The position numbers and the translations under genes are program-made. A model generated the notes under the pieces. That model saw only the letters and a program-made list of their open reading frames with translations, had not been told where the DNA came from and ran no database searches. This document shows, piece after piece, positions 17,745 through 25,832 of a stretch of DNA of 45,664 bases (positions are counted from its first letter, which is position 1; every line of letters begins with the position of its first letter). The DNA is from JANXAZ01 sp964504655 (GTDB lineage Bacteria > Pseudomonadota > Alphaproteobacteria > Geminicoccales > Geminicoccaceae): positions 1 to 45,664 of the forward strand of contig CAZDFD010000031.1 in assembly GCA_964504655.1 (NCBI GenBank), in the 5' to 3' direction.

Positions 17745-19112
17745 ATGCCGGTCGGTCGGGTGCTGCGGGCGGCGGGGCTCGCTCTTCTCGGAGCGCTGCT
17801 CGTGGCGAGCGACGCGGCGCGCGCGCTCACGATCGTGCGCGACGCCGAGATCGAGGAGCATGTCCGGGCGATCGCCGACCCGATCCTCGTGGCCGCCGGC
17901 CTCGTGCCCGAGGCGGTCGACCTCTACCTGGTCAAGGACGACCGGCTGAACGCCTTCGTGGCGGGCGGCCAGAACCTGTTCCTGCACACCGGGCTCCTGG
18001 TGCGGGCCGGCACGCCCGAACAGCTCGCGGGCGTGATCGCGCACGAGGCCGGCCACATCGCCGGCGGCCATCTGACCCGCCAGCTCGTGGCCCGCGACCG
18101 GGCCCTCGGCCAGATGCTGATCGGCGCCGTGCTCGGGCTGGCCGCGGCCGCGGCCGGGGCGCCGCAGCTCGGCACCGCGATCCTGGCCGGCGGCGCCACC
18201 GTCGCCCAGAGCGGCGTGCTCGCCTTCTCGCGCGGCCAGGAGCAGGCGGCCGACCAGGCCGCGGTCGGCTACCTGGCCGAGCTCAAGCTGCCGCCGCGCG
18301 GGCTGATCGAGTTCTTCGAGGTCCTCGACACGCAGGACCTGCGGATCGCGGGCGAGGGCAGCGTCTGGCGCCGCACCCACCCGCTGACGCGCGACCGGGT
18401 GGCGTTCCTCGAGAGCCAGGACGCGGCCTCGCCCTGGCGCGGCCGGACCCTGGGCCCGGCCCGCGCCCAGGCGCACGAGCGCGCCCGCGGCAAGCTCGAC
18501 GGCTTTTTGGGCGATCCGGCGCGGGTGCTCGAGCGCTGGAGCGCGGACGGCGTGCCGGGGCGGATCGCCCGCGCCGCGGCCCTGCACCGGCGGGGCGAGC
18601 TCGACGGTGCCCTCGACCTCGCCCGCGGGCTCGTGGCGGAGCGCCCGAAGGACGCCTTCCTGCACGAACTGCTGGGCCAGATCCTGTTCGAGAACGGCCG
18701 GATCGAGGCGGCCGTGCCACCCTACCGGGCGGCGCTGGCGCTCCGCCCCGACGCCGCCCTGATCCGCCTGGGTCTCGCCCGGGCCCTGCTCGAGCTGCCG
18801 GGCGGCGGCGGCACCGAGGAGGCGGCGGCGCTGGCGCGCGAGGTGACCCGGGCCACGCCGCGCGACGCCGGCGCGTTCAAGACGCTCGGCATCGCCGAGG
18901 GCCGGCTCGGCCGGCTCGGGCCGGCCTCCTTGGCGCTCGCCGAGGCCGCGGTGCTGGTCGGCAACCGGCGCGACGCCGAACTCCATCTGGGCCGCGCCCG
19001 CCAGCAGATCCGCGCCGACGATCCGGCCTGGCTCCGGCTGCAGGACCTCGCCCGCGAGGCCGAGACGCTGCCCGAGCCGCGAGCCGAGGAGCCGCCGCGG
19101 CGGCGGCGCTGA
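17745..19112 (+). CDS. Periplasmic M48 zinc metalloprotease with TPR domain (BepA/YfgC-like)
   Basis: 455 residues. The start at ATG 17745 was preferred to an upstream one at 17697 because it gives a clean signal peptide (MPVGRVLRAAGLALLGALLVASDAARA). The M48 domain (about 30-250) has HEAGH (His100, Glu101, His104) and a third zinc ligand Glu166 in RGQEQAADQAA. The second half (about 275-440) is made of TPR-like helices (RAAALHRRGELDGALDLARGLV, LLGQILFENGRIEAAVPPYRAALALRPD). This matches BepA, which degrades or assists stalled outer-membrane proteins at the BAM complex. It is followed by a dsbA-like gene on the same strand after 94 nt, so the two may form a periplasmic quality-control unit. 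Confidence 0.92.
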   Translation: MPVGRVLRAAGLALLGALLVASDAARALTIVRDAEIEEHVRAIADPILVAAGLVPEAVDLYLVKDDRLNAFVAGGQNLFLHTGLLVRAGTPEQLAGVIAHEAGHIAGGHLTRQLVARDRALGQMLIGAVLGLAAAAAGAPQLGTAILAGGATVAQSGVLAFSRGQEQAADQAAVGYLAELKLPPRGLIEFFEVLDTQDLRIAGEGSVWRRTHPLTRDRVAFLESQDAASPWRGRTLGPARAQAHERARGKLDGFLGDPARVLERWSADGVPGRIARAAALHRRGELDGALDLARGLVAERPKDAFLHELLGQILFENGRIEAAVPPYRAALALRPDAALIRLGLARALLELPGGGGTEEAAALAREVTRATPRDAGAFKTLGIAEGRLGRLGPASLALAEAAVLVGNRRDAELHLGRARQQIRADDPAWLRLQDLAREAETLPEPRAEEPPRRRR

Positions 19113-19206
19113 GCAGGTGCCGGCGGCGGGCGGCTTTCACCCGGGCCGCGGCTCGGCTAGGAGCTGGGGCGCCCGGCCCGAGGGACCGGCCCTCTGGAGA
19201 GCATGC

Positions 19207-19950
19207 ATGCGACGGCTCGCCCCGATCCTGGCGCTCCTGGCCGCGCTCGCCCCGACCGACCCGGCCCGCGGCCAGGGCGGCGGCCCGGCGCCGATGCCGG
19301 TCGGCGAGGTCGAGCGGATCGTCAAGGACTATCTCCTGCGCGAGCCCGAGGTGCTGTACGAGGCGCTGCAGGAGCTGCAGCGGCGGCGCGACGCGGCCGA
19401 GGCCGACCGCCAGCGGGCGGTGATCGCCGAGCGCCGGGGCGAGCTCGTCGGCCGGGCCGAGGACCCGGCGCTCGGCGATCCCGCGGGCGACGTCACCATC
19501 GTCGAGTTCATGGACTATCGCTGCGGCTACTGCCGCTCGATGGCGCCGGCGCTGCGCGCGCTGCTCGAGCAGGACCGCCGGGTCCGCCTCGTGGTCAAGG
19601 AGTTCCCGATCCTGGGTCCGGACTCGGTGACCGCCGCGCGGGCGGCGCTCGCGGCCAGGAAGCAGGGCCGCTACGGCGAGCTGCACTGGGCGCTCTACCA
19701 GGCCAAGGACCTGTCGGAGACGGCGATCCTGGAGCTCGCCCGGCGCCAGGGGCTCGACCCCGAGCGGCTCGCCCGCGACATGCGCGCACCCGAGGTCGAA
19801 CGCGCGATCGAGCACAGCCGCGAGCTGGCCGAGGCGCTCGGGATCAGCGGCACGCCGAGCTTCGTCGTGGGCGACACGCTGATCCCGGGCGCCGCACCGG
19901 TGGCGAGGCTCGCCGAGCTGATCGCCAAGGCGCGCCGGCCGGGCGGCTGA
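19207..19950 (+). CDS. DsbA-family thiol:disulfide oxidoreductase
   Basis: 247 residues with a signal peptide (about 1-23) and a thioredoxin fold containing a DsbA-type helical insertion. The active site is CGYC (Cys106, Cys109) in VEFMDYRCGYCRSM, with the cis-proline Pro217 in ISGTPSFVVGD. Residues 35-85 form a helical extension before the catalytic domain, as in the DsbA/ScsC-like COG1651 subgroup. That subgroup either introduces disulfides or acts as an isomerase in the periplasm. The ATG at 19207 is preceded by GGAGA (7 nt spacing); an overlapping ATG at 19203 is out of frame. It sits just downstream of the M48 protease gene. Confidence 0.93.
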   Translation: MRRLAPILALLAALAPTDPARGQGGGPAPMPVGEVERIVKDYLLREPEVLYEALQELQRRRDAAEADRQRAVIAERRGELVGRAEDPALGDPAGDVTIVEFMDYRCGYCRSMAPALRALLEQDRRVRLVVKEFPILGPDSVTAARAALAARKQGRYGELHWALYQAKDLSETAILELARRQGLDPERLARDMRAPEVERAIEHSRELAEALGISGTPSFVVGDTLIPGAAPVARLAELIAKARRPGG

Positions 19951-20022
19951 GCCGCTGTTCACGCGGCGTTAACCCCGACCTGCGAGACTGGCCGCGGCGG
20001 AGGGACCTGGGCTGGAGCGGGC

Positions 20023-20646
20023 ATGGCGGAAGCGGGGGTGCTCGTCCTGCAGCGGCCGGAGCGGGGGCCGCCGGGCGAGCTGTCGCGGCACGCACTCGGC
20101 ACACCGCTCCTGGCGATCCGCGGTGCCGCCGAGCTGCTCCTGAGCGGTGCCGGCGGGCCGCTCGGCGGCGAGGCGCGCGAGCTCGTGGGCGCGGTCGGCG
20201 AGGCGGCGCAGCGGCTCGAGCGGCTGCTCGGACCGCTGCTCGAGGTGGCCGGGCGGGCCGGCGGTCCGCGGCGGCAGGGCCCGCTCGATCTGGGCGCGGT
20301 CCTGGCCGCGGCCGGGGTCCGGCTCGCCGGACCCGCGGCGGCGACGCTCGCCCGCGCCGATCCCTCGCCCCTGGCGGCCGCTCTCGGGCTGGCGCGGCGG
20401 CTCGTGGGCGGCCCGCTCGAGGCGCGGCTGCGGCCGGACCGGCGCGGCCGCCTGCTCCTGCTCGAGCTGGCCGCCTCGGGCGAGCCGGAGCGGGCCCTCG
20501 CCGCGGCCGAGGAGGCCGGGCTGCTCTTGGGCCTGCTCGCCCGGCTGGCGCGGCTCGCGGGCGGCCGGTTGACCCGGCCGGCGCCCGGTCGGCTCGGGAT
20601 CGTGCTGCGCCGCGCCGGCGGGTGCGGCGCCGCGGTGACAGGGTGA
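20023..20646 (+). CDS. Degenerate histidine-kinase-like DHp protein, no ATPase domain
   Basis: 207 residues, leucine- and alanine-rich, with no signal or membrane segment. Residues 18-78 resemble a HisKA/DHp dimerisation domain. In SRHALGTPLLAIRGAAELL the His aligns with the phosphorylated His of SHELRTPL, the usual following Glu is Ala, and a second helix REL-x8-AAQRLERLLGPLLEVA follows. No N, G1, F or G2 box of an ATPase is seen; residues 100-207 form a leucine-rich region that could be a decayed CA domain. It could be a phosphotransfer protein or a decayed kinase. The start is supported by GGAG 5 nt upstream. It follows the dsbA-like gene by 72 nt. Confidence 0.55.
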   Translation: MAEAGVLVLQRPERGPPGELSRHALGTPLLAIRGAAELLLSGAGGPLGGEARELVGAVGEAAQRLERLLGPLLEVAGRAGGPRRQGPLDLGAVLAAAGVRLAGPAAATLARADPSPLAAALGLARRLVGGPLEARLRPDRRGRLLLLELAASGEPERALAAAEEAGLLLGLLARLARLAGGRLTRPAPGRLGIVLRRAGGCGAAVTG

Positions 20647-21173
20647 GCGCGGCCGCGGCCCGGTGCCGCGCGGATCGCCGGCGTGGCGGCGAGGTGCTTG
20701 AATTTTCCCGCCCACCGGCTACGTGGAAGGTGTTCCAGACAAGCCGGGGCCGCGGTGCGGCGGGCGGGCGGCGGGCCCGGGCCGACGGCGCGTGCCCCGG
20801 ACGGCCGGACGCCGCGCCCGCGCTCCGAGGCGGGCCGTCCGGACGGCCGGATCGGGAAGGTCCGGGGCGGGCCCGGGTCCGGAGCGCACGGGCGTCCGGA
20901 GCGGGCGGAAGTCCGCAGCCGGCGGCCGGGCGGATCGGGCCGACGGGGCGGGCGGCCGGAGGCGAAGGGAGGTCGCCGGCGCGGCCGAGCCGCACAGCCG
21001 GTCGCGAGGGCGGCGGGCGGCCGGGGGCGGCGGGCGGCCGGGCCGGGGCCCGGCGACGGCGAGCCCGGGGGCAGCGACCCCGCGGGCCCGGGGGGCGGAC
21101 GGGCGCCGGCGCGCGGCGGCGAGGCGGCACGCACACGAGAGGCGGCACGCGCACGAGAGGAAGAGTGGATCGC
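20647..21173. other. Gene-poor, extremely GC-rich region with a possible promoter
   Basis: 527 nt where all ORFs are of arginine/proline/glycine-rich shadow type; I see no gene. Near its start is an AT-rich patch with CTTGAA (20697-20702), a 16-nt spacer and CTACGT (20719-20724), which fits the loose alphaproteobacterial -35/-10 pattern and points toward the orphan gene at 21174. If used, it would give a leader of about 440 nt. Near its end lie two 18-bp tandem repeats. Confidence 0.45.
21122..21157 (+). repeat. Two 18-bp tandem repeats before the orphan gene
   Basis: Units 21122-21139 and 21140-21157 share AGGCGGCACGC(A/G)CACGAG and differ at one base. They end 16 nt before the ATG at 21174; the following AGGAAGAG continues the pattern and may supply the ribosome-binding site. 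Confidence 0.8.
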
Positions 21174-21779
21174 ATGTTCCCATATCGTCGCGGCGGCAAG
21201 AAGCGCGGCAAGGGCGGTGGAGCCGGTGGCGGACCGGCCGGCGGACGGCGCTTCGAGGCCGGCCGGCGCGGCCCGGGCGGGCTGCACGAGCTGATCGGCC
21301 AGATGCAGCCGGCGACCAAGGCGCTGGCGCAGGTGCTGGCCGGCAACGCCCGCGTCTCGGGCCAGCTCGCGCACGCCCGCAACCTTCTGGCGCAGGCCGA
21401 GCGGCTGATCGAGGAGCAGGGCGTCGAGCGGCTGCCGCCGGCGCATCGCGAGGAGCTGCTCGAGCAGCTGGCGCGGCTCAAGCTCACCGTGGCCGACGCC
21501 GACGCGGCGCTCGCCGGGCCGCCCGAGCCGGTGCCCGAGACGCCCGCCCGCCCGCCGGTGGCGATCGCCAAGGAACGGCTGCGCGAGCTCGCTTTGAGCC
21601 TCGCCGTGAGCGCGCCGCGCGAGCCGCCACCGCCGCCGCGGCTGGCCGAGATGGAGGAGGAGCCGGAGCCGGCCGAGCCGACCCCGGCACGGCCCGAGCC
21701 GTCGCCCGTACTGCCGCCCGGCTCGCCGCGCGCCGCCCGGCTGCGGCTCAAGGCCACCGTGATCTCGCGCGACCGCTGA
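21174..21779 (+). CDS. Orphan 201-aa protein with basic glycine-rich N-terminus
   Basis: Function not recognised. GAGAGGAAGAG precedes the ATG at 21174. Residues 1-35 are basic and glycine-rich (MFPYRRGGKKRGKGGGAGGG), a possible nucleic-acid-binding tail. Residues 36-105 form amphipathic helices likely to make a coiled coil or helical hairpin (LHELIGQMQPATKALAQVLAGN, HARNLLAQAERLIEEQGVERLP). The C-terminal 90 residues are Pro/Glu-rich apart from a short helix (AKERLRELALSLAV) and the end RAARLRLKATVISRDR. There is no signal peptide. Codon use fits the genome and the frame is clean, so it is probably real. It lies 57 nt before the universal stress gene. Confidence 0.65.
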   Translation: MFPYRRGGKKRGKGGGAGGGPAGGRRFEAGRRGPGGLHELIGQMQPATKALAQVLAGNARVSGQLAHARNLLAQAERLIEEQGVERLPPAHREELLEQLARLKLTVADADAALAGPPEPVPETPARPPVAIAKERLRELALSLAVSAPREPPPPPRLAEMEEEPEPAEPTPARPEPSPVLPPGSPRAARLRLKATVISRDR

Positions 21780-21836
21780 TCCAGGCGGAGGCCGATCCCG
21801 GGCGGGCGCCGGGCCCGCGCGGGCGGGAGGGTTCGG

Positions 21837-22806
21837 ATGCTGCGCTCGCTGCTGATGGCGCTCGACGGCATCGCCGACCACGCGGCGGCGCTCGACACGG
21901 CGCTCGGCCTGGCGCGCGCGACCGGCGCCCGGCTCGAGCTGCGGCCGACCCTCGACCGCGCCCGGCTCGAGGCGCCCGAGGCCGTGCCGCTCGGCGGCGA
22001 GGCGTTCCGCCGGCACGCCGTCGAGACCCGGACCGCGCAGCTCGACGCGAGGCTCGGGGCGATCGCGGGCGAGCTCGAGGCCCGGCTCCGCAGGGAAGGC
22101 CTCGACGGCCACGTCGTCCGCCTCGACGGCGACGCGGTCCGCGAGCTCGCCTTCGCGGTCGAGGCGCACGATCTGCTCGTACTGCCCAACGCGCTGCGCC
22201 GCCGCCGTCTCGAGGAGGCGGCCGAGACCGAGCTGGCGCTGCCGCTCGAGGAGCTCGTGCCCGCCTGCGCGCGGCCCCTGCTCCTGGCCGACGCCCGGCC
22301 GCTCGCCCCGGGACCCGCGGTCGCCGCCTACGACGGCAGCCCGGGTTCCGCGCGGGCGCTGCACGCGGCGCTCCTCCTGGGCCTCCTGGCCGGCCGCGAG
22401 GTGCACGTGGTGACCGTCGCCGCGGCCCGCGCGGAGGCGCTCGGGCACGCCGAGCAGGCGGCGCTCCTCCTGGCCCGGCACGGGCTCGCGGCGCGGGCGC
22501 ACGGGCTCGAGGGCCAGGGCGGCTTCGCCGACGAGCTCCTGGCGCGGATCGAGGCGCTGGAGCCNNNNNNNNNNNNNNNNNNNNNNNNNNNNNNNNNNNN
22601 NNNNNNNNNNNNNNNNNNNNNNNNNNNNNNNNNNNNNNNNNNNNNNNNNNNNNNNNNNNNNNNNTCCTGGCGCGGATCGAGGCGCTGGAGCCCGCGCTCG
22701 TGGTGATGGGCGCGTTCGGCCGGCGTCCTGGCGCGAGCGGCCGTTCGGTGCCGTCACCCATCACCTGGTCGACCGGGTCGAGGCGCCCTTGCTCCTGAGC
22801 AGCTGA
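21837..22806 (+). CDS. Universal stress protein family, two-domain, interrupted by gap and frameshift
   Basis: The start ATG 21837 follows GGGAGGG. The first domain begins MLRSLLMALDGIADHAAALDTALGLARATGARLEL. A second UspA-like half starts near residue 160 (AVAAYDGSPGSARALHAALLLGLLAGREVHVVTV). A 100-N gap interrupts the reading. The sequence after the gap repeats the last 28 bases before it and continues PALVVMGAFGRR. One base then seems to be missing near 22720-22730, because the +1 frame reads WRERPFGAVTHHLVDRVEAPLLLSS and stops at 22806, exactly the family C-terminus. If the 28-bp overlap is collapsed and one base restored, the gene is whole, at about 280 residues. An assembly error is more likely than a pseudogene. 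Confidence 0.8.
22537..22692 (+). repeat. 28-bp duplication on both sides of the N gap
   Basis: The 28 bases at 22537-22564 are identical to those at 22665-22692, directly abutting the 100-N block. This is what remains when two overlapping contig ends are joined with a fixed-length gap instead of being merged. Confidence 0.95.
22565..22664. other. Assembly gap of 100 N
   Basis: Exactly 100 undetermined bases inside the universal stress protein gene. The round length indicates a scaffold placeholder of unknown true size; the flanking overlap suggests the true size is zero or negative. Confidence 0.98.
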
Positions 22807-23761
22807 GCGGGGCTGCGGATCGGGCCCATCGCGCGCCGGCCAAAGGTCGAGGCGCCCCGCCCCGCGGCCGGGCGGTGCGATGGTCCGGGCGCGCGGTCCG
22901 GCACCACCCGGGCCGGAGCGCCGGGCGAGCGGGAAGGGCCCGCGCCGGCGCGTCGCGCGCTCCACGTCCCCGCGCCGCCGGCCGGGCCGCTCGGCGCGAC
23001 GGGCGCCGCGCGCGGCGGCCACGGGTGGAGCCGGCCACAGTGGGCCAGCCAACCCGGCCACGCCTCGCGGCGGCGGCAGGGTCGACGGCGTTCGACGTTT
23101 CATTGTGCCAGGTTCGGGCCGGGCCTCGCGGGGGCGGCAGGGTCCCGGGCCGCCGACACGGCGGTCCGGCCGGACCCCGGGCGGCGGCGCCGCGTGGCTC
23201 CGGGCGCGCGGACCGGGCCCGGACCCCTGGCTCGGGCTCGCGGTGCCGCGGTTCCGGCCCGGGACGGGCCCCCGGCCGACCTCCGTCCCGCGCCCACCCG
23301 CGCCGGGGCGGCCGGTCCGCCGCGAGCCCGGCCACGGTCGACGCGAGCGCGGCACCGGCCGCGTGCGCCGCGCCCCGCGCCGGCGCGCCCGGAGCGGGCC
23401 GGGGGTGCGGGTGCCGATCGCGGCGCGCGGCGGTCGAAGTCCGGCCGTCACGGTCGACCGGCCGGCAGCGGCGGGTCGGCCGTGGCGACGGTCGGCGACC
23501 ACCCTCGACCCCGGCACCGGCTGCTCCTTCGGGCCGGCGGGCGCGCGTGCCCCGACGGCGGTCCGGGCCGTCGTGCAGGCGGGCCAGGCCGGCCGTGGCC
23601 GGCCCGGCCGCCGGCGGAGCGCCGGTCCAGCCGCGGAGCGTCGGTCCGGCCGGAGCGGCGCTCGGCGCGGGCGCGCCCGTCGCCACGTCGGAGCGGCGCG
23701 CGCCGCGGCTGCGTCCTCCCCCGTCGGAGCAGGCGCCGCCGCGGGCCGCGCGCCCGTCGCT
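22807..23761. other. Gene-poor region, extremely GC-rich
   Basis: 955 nt between the universal stress gene and the antiporter with no gene I can support; ORFs in every frame are arginine/proline/glycine-rich with no domain or initiation signal. A 22-bp direct repeat with one mismatch (23062-23083 and 23123-23144, GCCTCGCGG(C/G)GGCGGCAGG) flanks the only AT-richer patch (about 23090-23112). Many short GC inverted repeats are present, as expected from composition. It may contain regulatory DNA or decayed sequence. Confidence 0.5.
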
Positions 23762-25171
23762 TCAGGTGAAGAAGATCCAGCCGACGAGCGCGAAGACCGG
23801 CAGCAGGACGGCGCCCGACCACAGCATGTAGCCGAGGAAGCTCGGCATGCGCACGCCCATCTCCTCGGCCACCGCCCGGCACATGAAGTTGGGGGCGTTG
23901 CCGATGTAGGTGTTGGCGCCCATGAACACCGCCCCGGCCGAGATCGCCACGAGCGTGCTCGCGAGCGTGCTGGTGAGGACCCGGGCGTCGCCGCCCGCGA
24001 GGTTGAAGAAGACGAGGTAGGTCGGGGCGTTGTCGAGGAAGCTCGAGAGCGCGCCGGTGATCCAGAAGTACATGAGGTCGTACGGCCGGCCCTGCTCGTC
24101 GCTGACCAGCGCCACGACCGGCGCCAGGGCACCCGCCGGGCCGGCCTTGAGGATCGCCAGCACCGGCGCCATGGTGACGAAGATGCCGGCGAACAGCTTG
24201 GCCACCTCGAGGATCGGCGCCCAGGAGAAGTCGTTGGCGGCGCGGGTCGCGGGATCGGTCAGCCGCCAGGAGAGCGCGATCACGGCGAGGAGCGCCAGAT
24301 CGCGCAGGAGGCCGGCCCAGGGCACCGGGATGCCGAGCAGGCTGAAGGCCGGACCGAGCTCGAGCGAGCCGCTCGCCAGTACGGCCAACAACACGGCCAG
24401 GAGGAGGGGCAGGTTGACGAGGCCCTCGACGCGCACCGGCTCGGCCGCGACCGGCGCCTCCGGCCGCGGCTCGCGCCCGGCGAGCACGCTGTCGACGGTC
24501 CAGAACAGCGCCAGCACGATCCCGGCCGCCACGAGCATCGGCAGGAACAGGTGCACGGTCGGCCAGAAGAACGGCACGCCGTGCAGGAAGCCCAAGAACA
24601 GCGGCGGGTCGCCGAGCGGGGTCAGGCTGCCGCCGATGTTGGCGACGAGGAAGGTGAAGAAGATCACGATGTGCGCCCGCCTCCGGCGCCAGGCGTTGGC
24701 GCGGATCAGGGGCCGGATCAGGAGCATCGCGGCTCCGGTCGTGCCGGTCAGGCTGGCGAGCCCGGTGCCGAGGGCCAGGAGCCCGGTGTTGAAGGCGGGC
24801 GAGCCGCTCATCGTGCCGCGCACCCGGATCCCGCCCGTGACCGTGAACAGCGCCCAGAGCAGGATGATGAAGGGCACGTAGTCGACCACGGCCAGGTGCA
24901 CGAGCTCGTGCAGGGTGGCGTCGGGGCCGAGCAGGCCGGCCATCGGCAGGACCACGGCCAAGGCCCAGGCCGCCGCGATCTTGCCGTAGTGGTGGTGCCA
25001 GAGGGCCGGTGCCAGGAGCGGCAGGAGGGCGATCGAGAGGAGGATGCCGGCGAAGGGGACCGACCAGGCGAGGTGCAGGGCGGCGCCGTCGAGCGCCGCG
25101 CCGGCGGCGGCCGCGGCGCGGGCCGGCGGCGACGCCAGGAGGAGGCCCGGCGCGGCGAGGAGGAGACGCAT
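23762..25171 (-). CDS. Sodium:proton antiporter, NhaD / citrate-transporter-like (IT superfamily)
   Basis: 469-residue polytopic inner-membrane protein with about 11-13 hydrophobic segments. An initial cleavable or anchor segment MRLLLAAPGLLLASPPARA is followed by LAWSVPFAGILLSIALLPLL. Signature stretches are NIGGSLTPLGDPPLFLGFLHGVPFFW and ALSSFLDNAPTYLVFFNLAGG, typical of NhaD-type antiporters, with Asp residues in membrane-embedded hairpins. The C-terminus GYMLWSGAVLLPVFALVGWIFFT is the last helix. It likely exports Na+ in exchange for H+; a dicarboxylate or arsenite role is less likely. The start ATG 25171 has GGAG about 8-10 nt upstream. It is divergent from clpS. Confidence 0.88.
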   Translation of the reverse strand: MRLLLAAPGLLLASPPARAAAAAGAALDGAALHLAWSVPFAGILLSIALLPLLAPALWHHHYGKIAAAWALAVVLPMAGLLGPDATLHELVHLAVVDYVPFIILLWALFTVTGGIRVRGTMSGSPAFNTGLLALGTGLASLTGTTGAAMLLIRPLIRANAWRRRRAHIVIFFTFLVANIGGSLTPLGDPPLFLGFLHGVPFFWPTVHLFLPMLVAAGIVLALFWTVDSVLAGREPRPEAPVAAEPVRVEGLVNLPLLLAVLLAVLASGSLELGPAFSLLGIPVPWAGLLRDLALLAVIALSWRLTDPATRAANDFSWAPILEVAKLFAGIFVTMAPVLAILKAGPAGALAPVVALVSDEQGRPYDLMYFWITGALSSFLDNAPTYLVFFNLAGGDARVLTSTLASTLVAISAGAVFMGANTYIGNAPNFMCRAVAEEMGVRMPSFLGYMLWSGAVLLPVFALVGWIFFT

Positions 25172-25391
25172 GCGACGGCTCCGGCGCTTCGGGTCGGCTC
25201 GAGCCCGGCCGGGTGCGGCCGCGGCCGGGCCGTCATGGCACGCGGCCGGCGGCTTGGCCAGCGCCGCCCGCCGCCCGGGCGCGGCGCGGGGCCGACCGGG
25301 TCCGGCGGGGCCGCTAACGGATCGGCAACCTTCCTCGGGCATGATCGGTCCGGCGGGCGGAGCGGTGCGCGGCGGGCCCCGGAAAGGGGGT

Positions 25392-25426
25392 TTGTCAGGG
25401 GGAGCCGATGCGCTACCATCGCATCG
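25392..25426 (+). promoter_or_regulatory. Candidate clpS-clpA promoter with palindrome over the -10
   Basis: TTGTCA (25392-25397), a 16-nt spacer and TACCAT (25414-25419) form a plausible promoter. The inverted repeat CGATGCG-N7-CGCATCG (25406-25426) overlaps the -10 element and could be an operator or, if transcribed, a leader hairpin. The clpS start is 30 nt downstream. Confidence 0.45.
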
Positions 25427-25456
25427 CGGGTTGCATGGGGTCGTGCGGCACGGGCC

Positions 25457-25783
25457 ATGAGCGAGGGCGGCAAGGACCGGGACGGTTCCACCAAGGGCGA
25501 GGTGGCGACCAGGACGCGCGCCCGCACGCAGCGGCCGGCGCTCTACAAGGTGCTGCTGCTCAACGACGACTACACGCCCATGGAGTTCGTGGTGCACGTG
25601 CTCGAGCGGTTCTTCGGCAAGAGCCGCGAGGACGCGACGCGGATCATGCTGCTCGTGCACCACAAGGGGGTGGGCGTGTGCGGCGTGTTCACCTACGAGG
25701 TGGCCGAGAGCAAGGTCGCCCAGGTGATCGAGTTCGCCCGCCAGAACCAGCACCCGCTGCAGTGCATGATGGAGAAGGAATGA
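25457..25783 (+). CDS. clpS: ATP-dependent Clp protease adaptor ClpS
   Basis: 108-residue adaptor that delivers N-end-rule substrates to ClpA. After a flexible charged N-terminal tail (residues 1-27), the core shows LYKVLLLNDDYTPMEFVVHVL, with the NDD/TPMEFV substrate-pocket signature, and then MLLVHHKGVGVCGVFTYEVAESKV, with the histidines that contact ClpA. The ATG at 25457 has only a weak ribosome-binding site, but the usual family length supports it. It lies 49 nt upstream of clpA, the standard arrangement, and a palindromic promoter region precedes it. Confidence 0.96.
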   Translation: MSEGGKDRDGSTKGEVATRTRARTQRPALYKVLLLNDDYTPMEFVVHVLERFFGKSREDATRIMLLVHHKGVGVCGVFTYEVAESKVAQVIEFARQNQHPLQCMMEKE

Positions 25784-25832
25784 CGACCGCGCCCACGGCC
25801 ACCGGTCGGTCGGCCCGCGGAGGTTCCGCCTG

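Noticed and set aside
20723..22798. Long plus-strand Arg/Ala/Gly-rich ORF across the orphan and universal stress genes
   Set aside because: It overlaps better-supported frames in another phase and has no initiation signal or domain.
21837..22806. Universal stress gene as a true pseudogene
   Set aside because: The frame break sits next to a scaffold gap with duplicated ends and the downstream frame is perfectly preserved; assembly error is the simpler explanation.
22807..23761. Minus-strand ATG near 23103 (MKRRTPSTLPPPRG) as a small gene
   Set aside because: No ribosome-binding site, proline/arginine-rich shadow composition, and the frame runs through the N gap.
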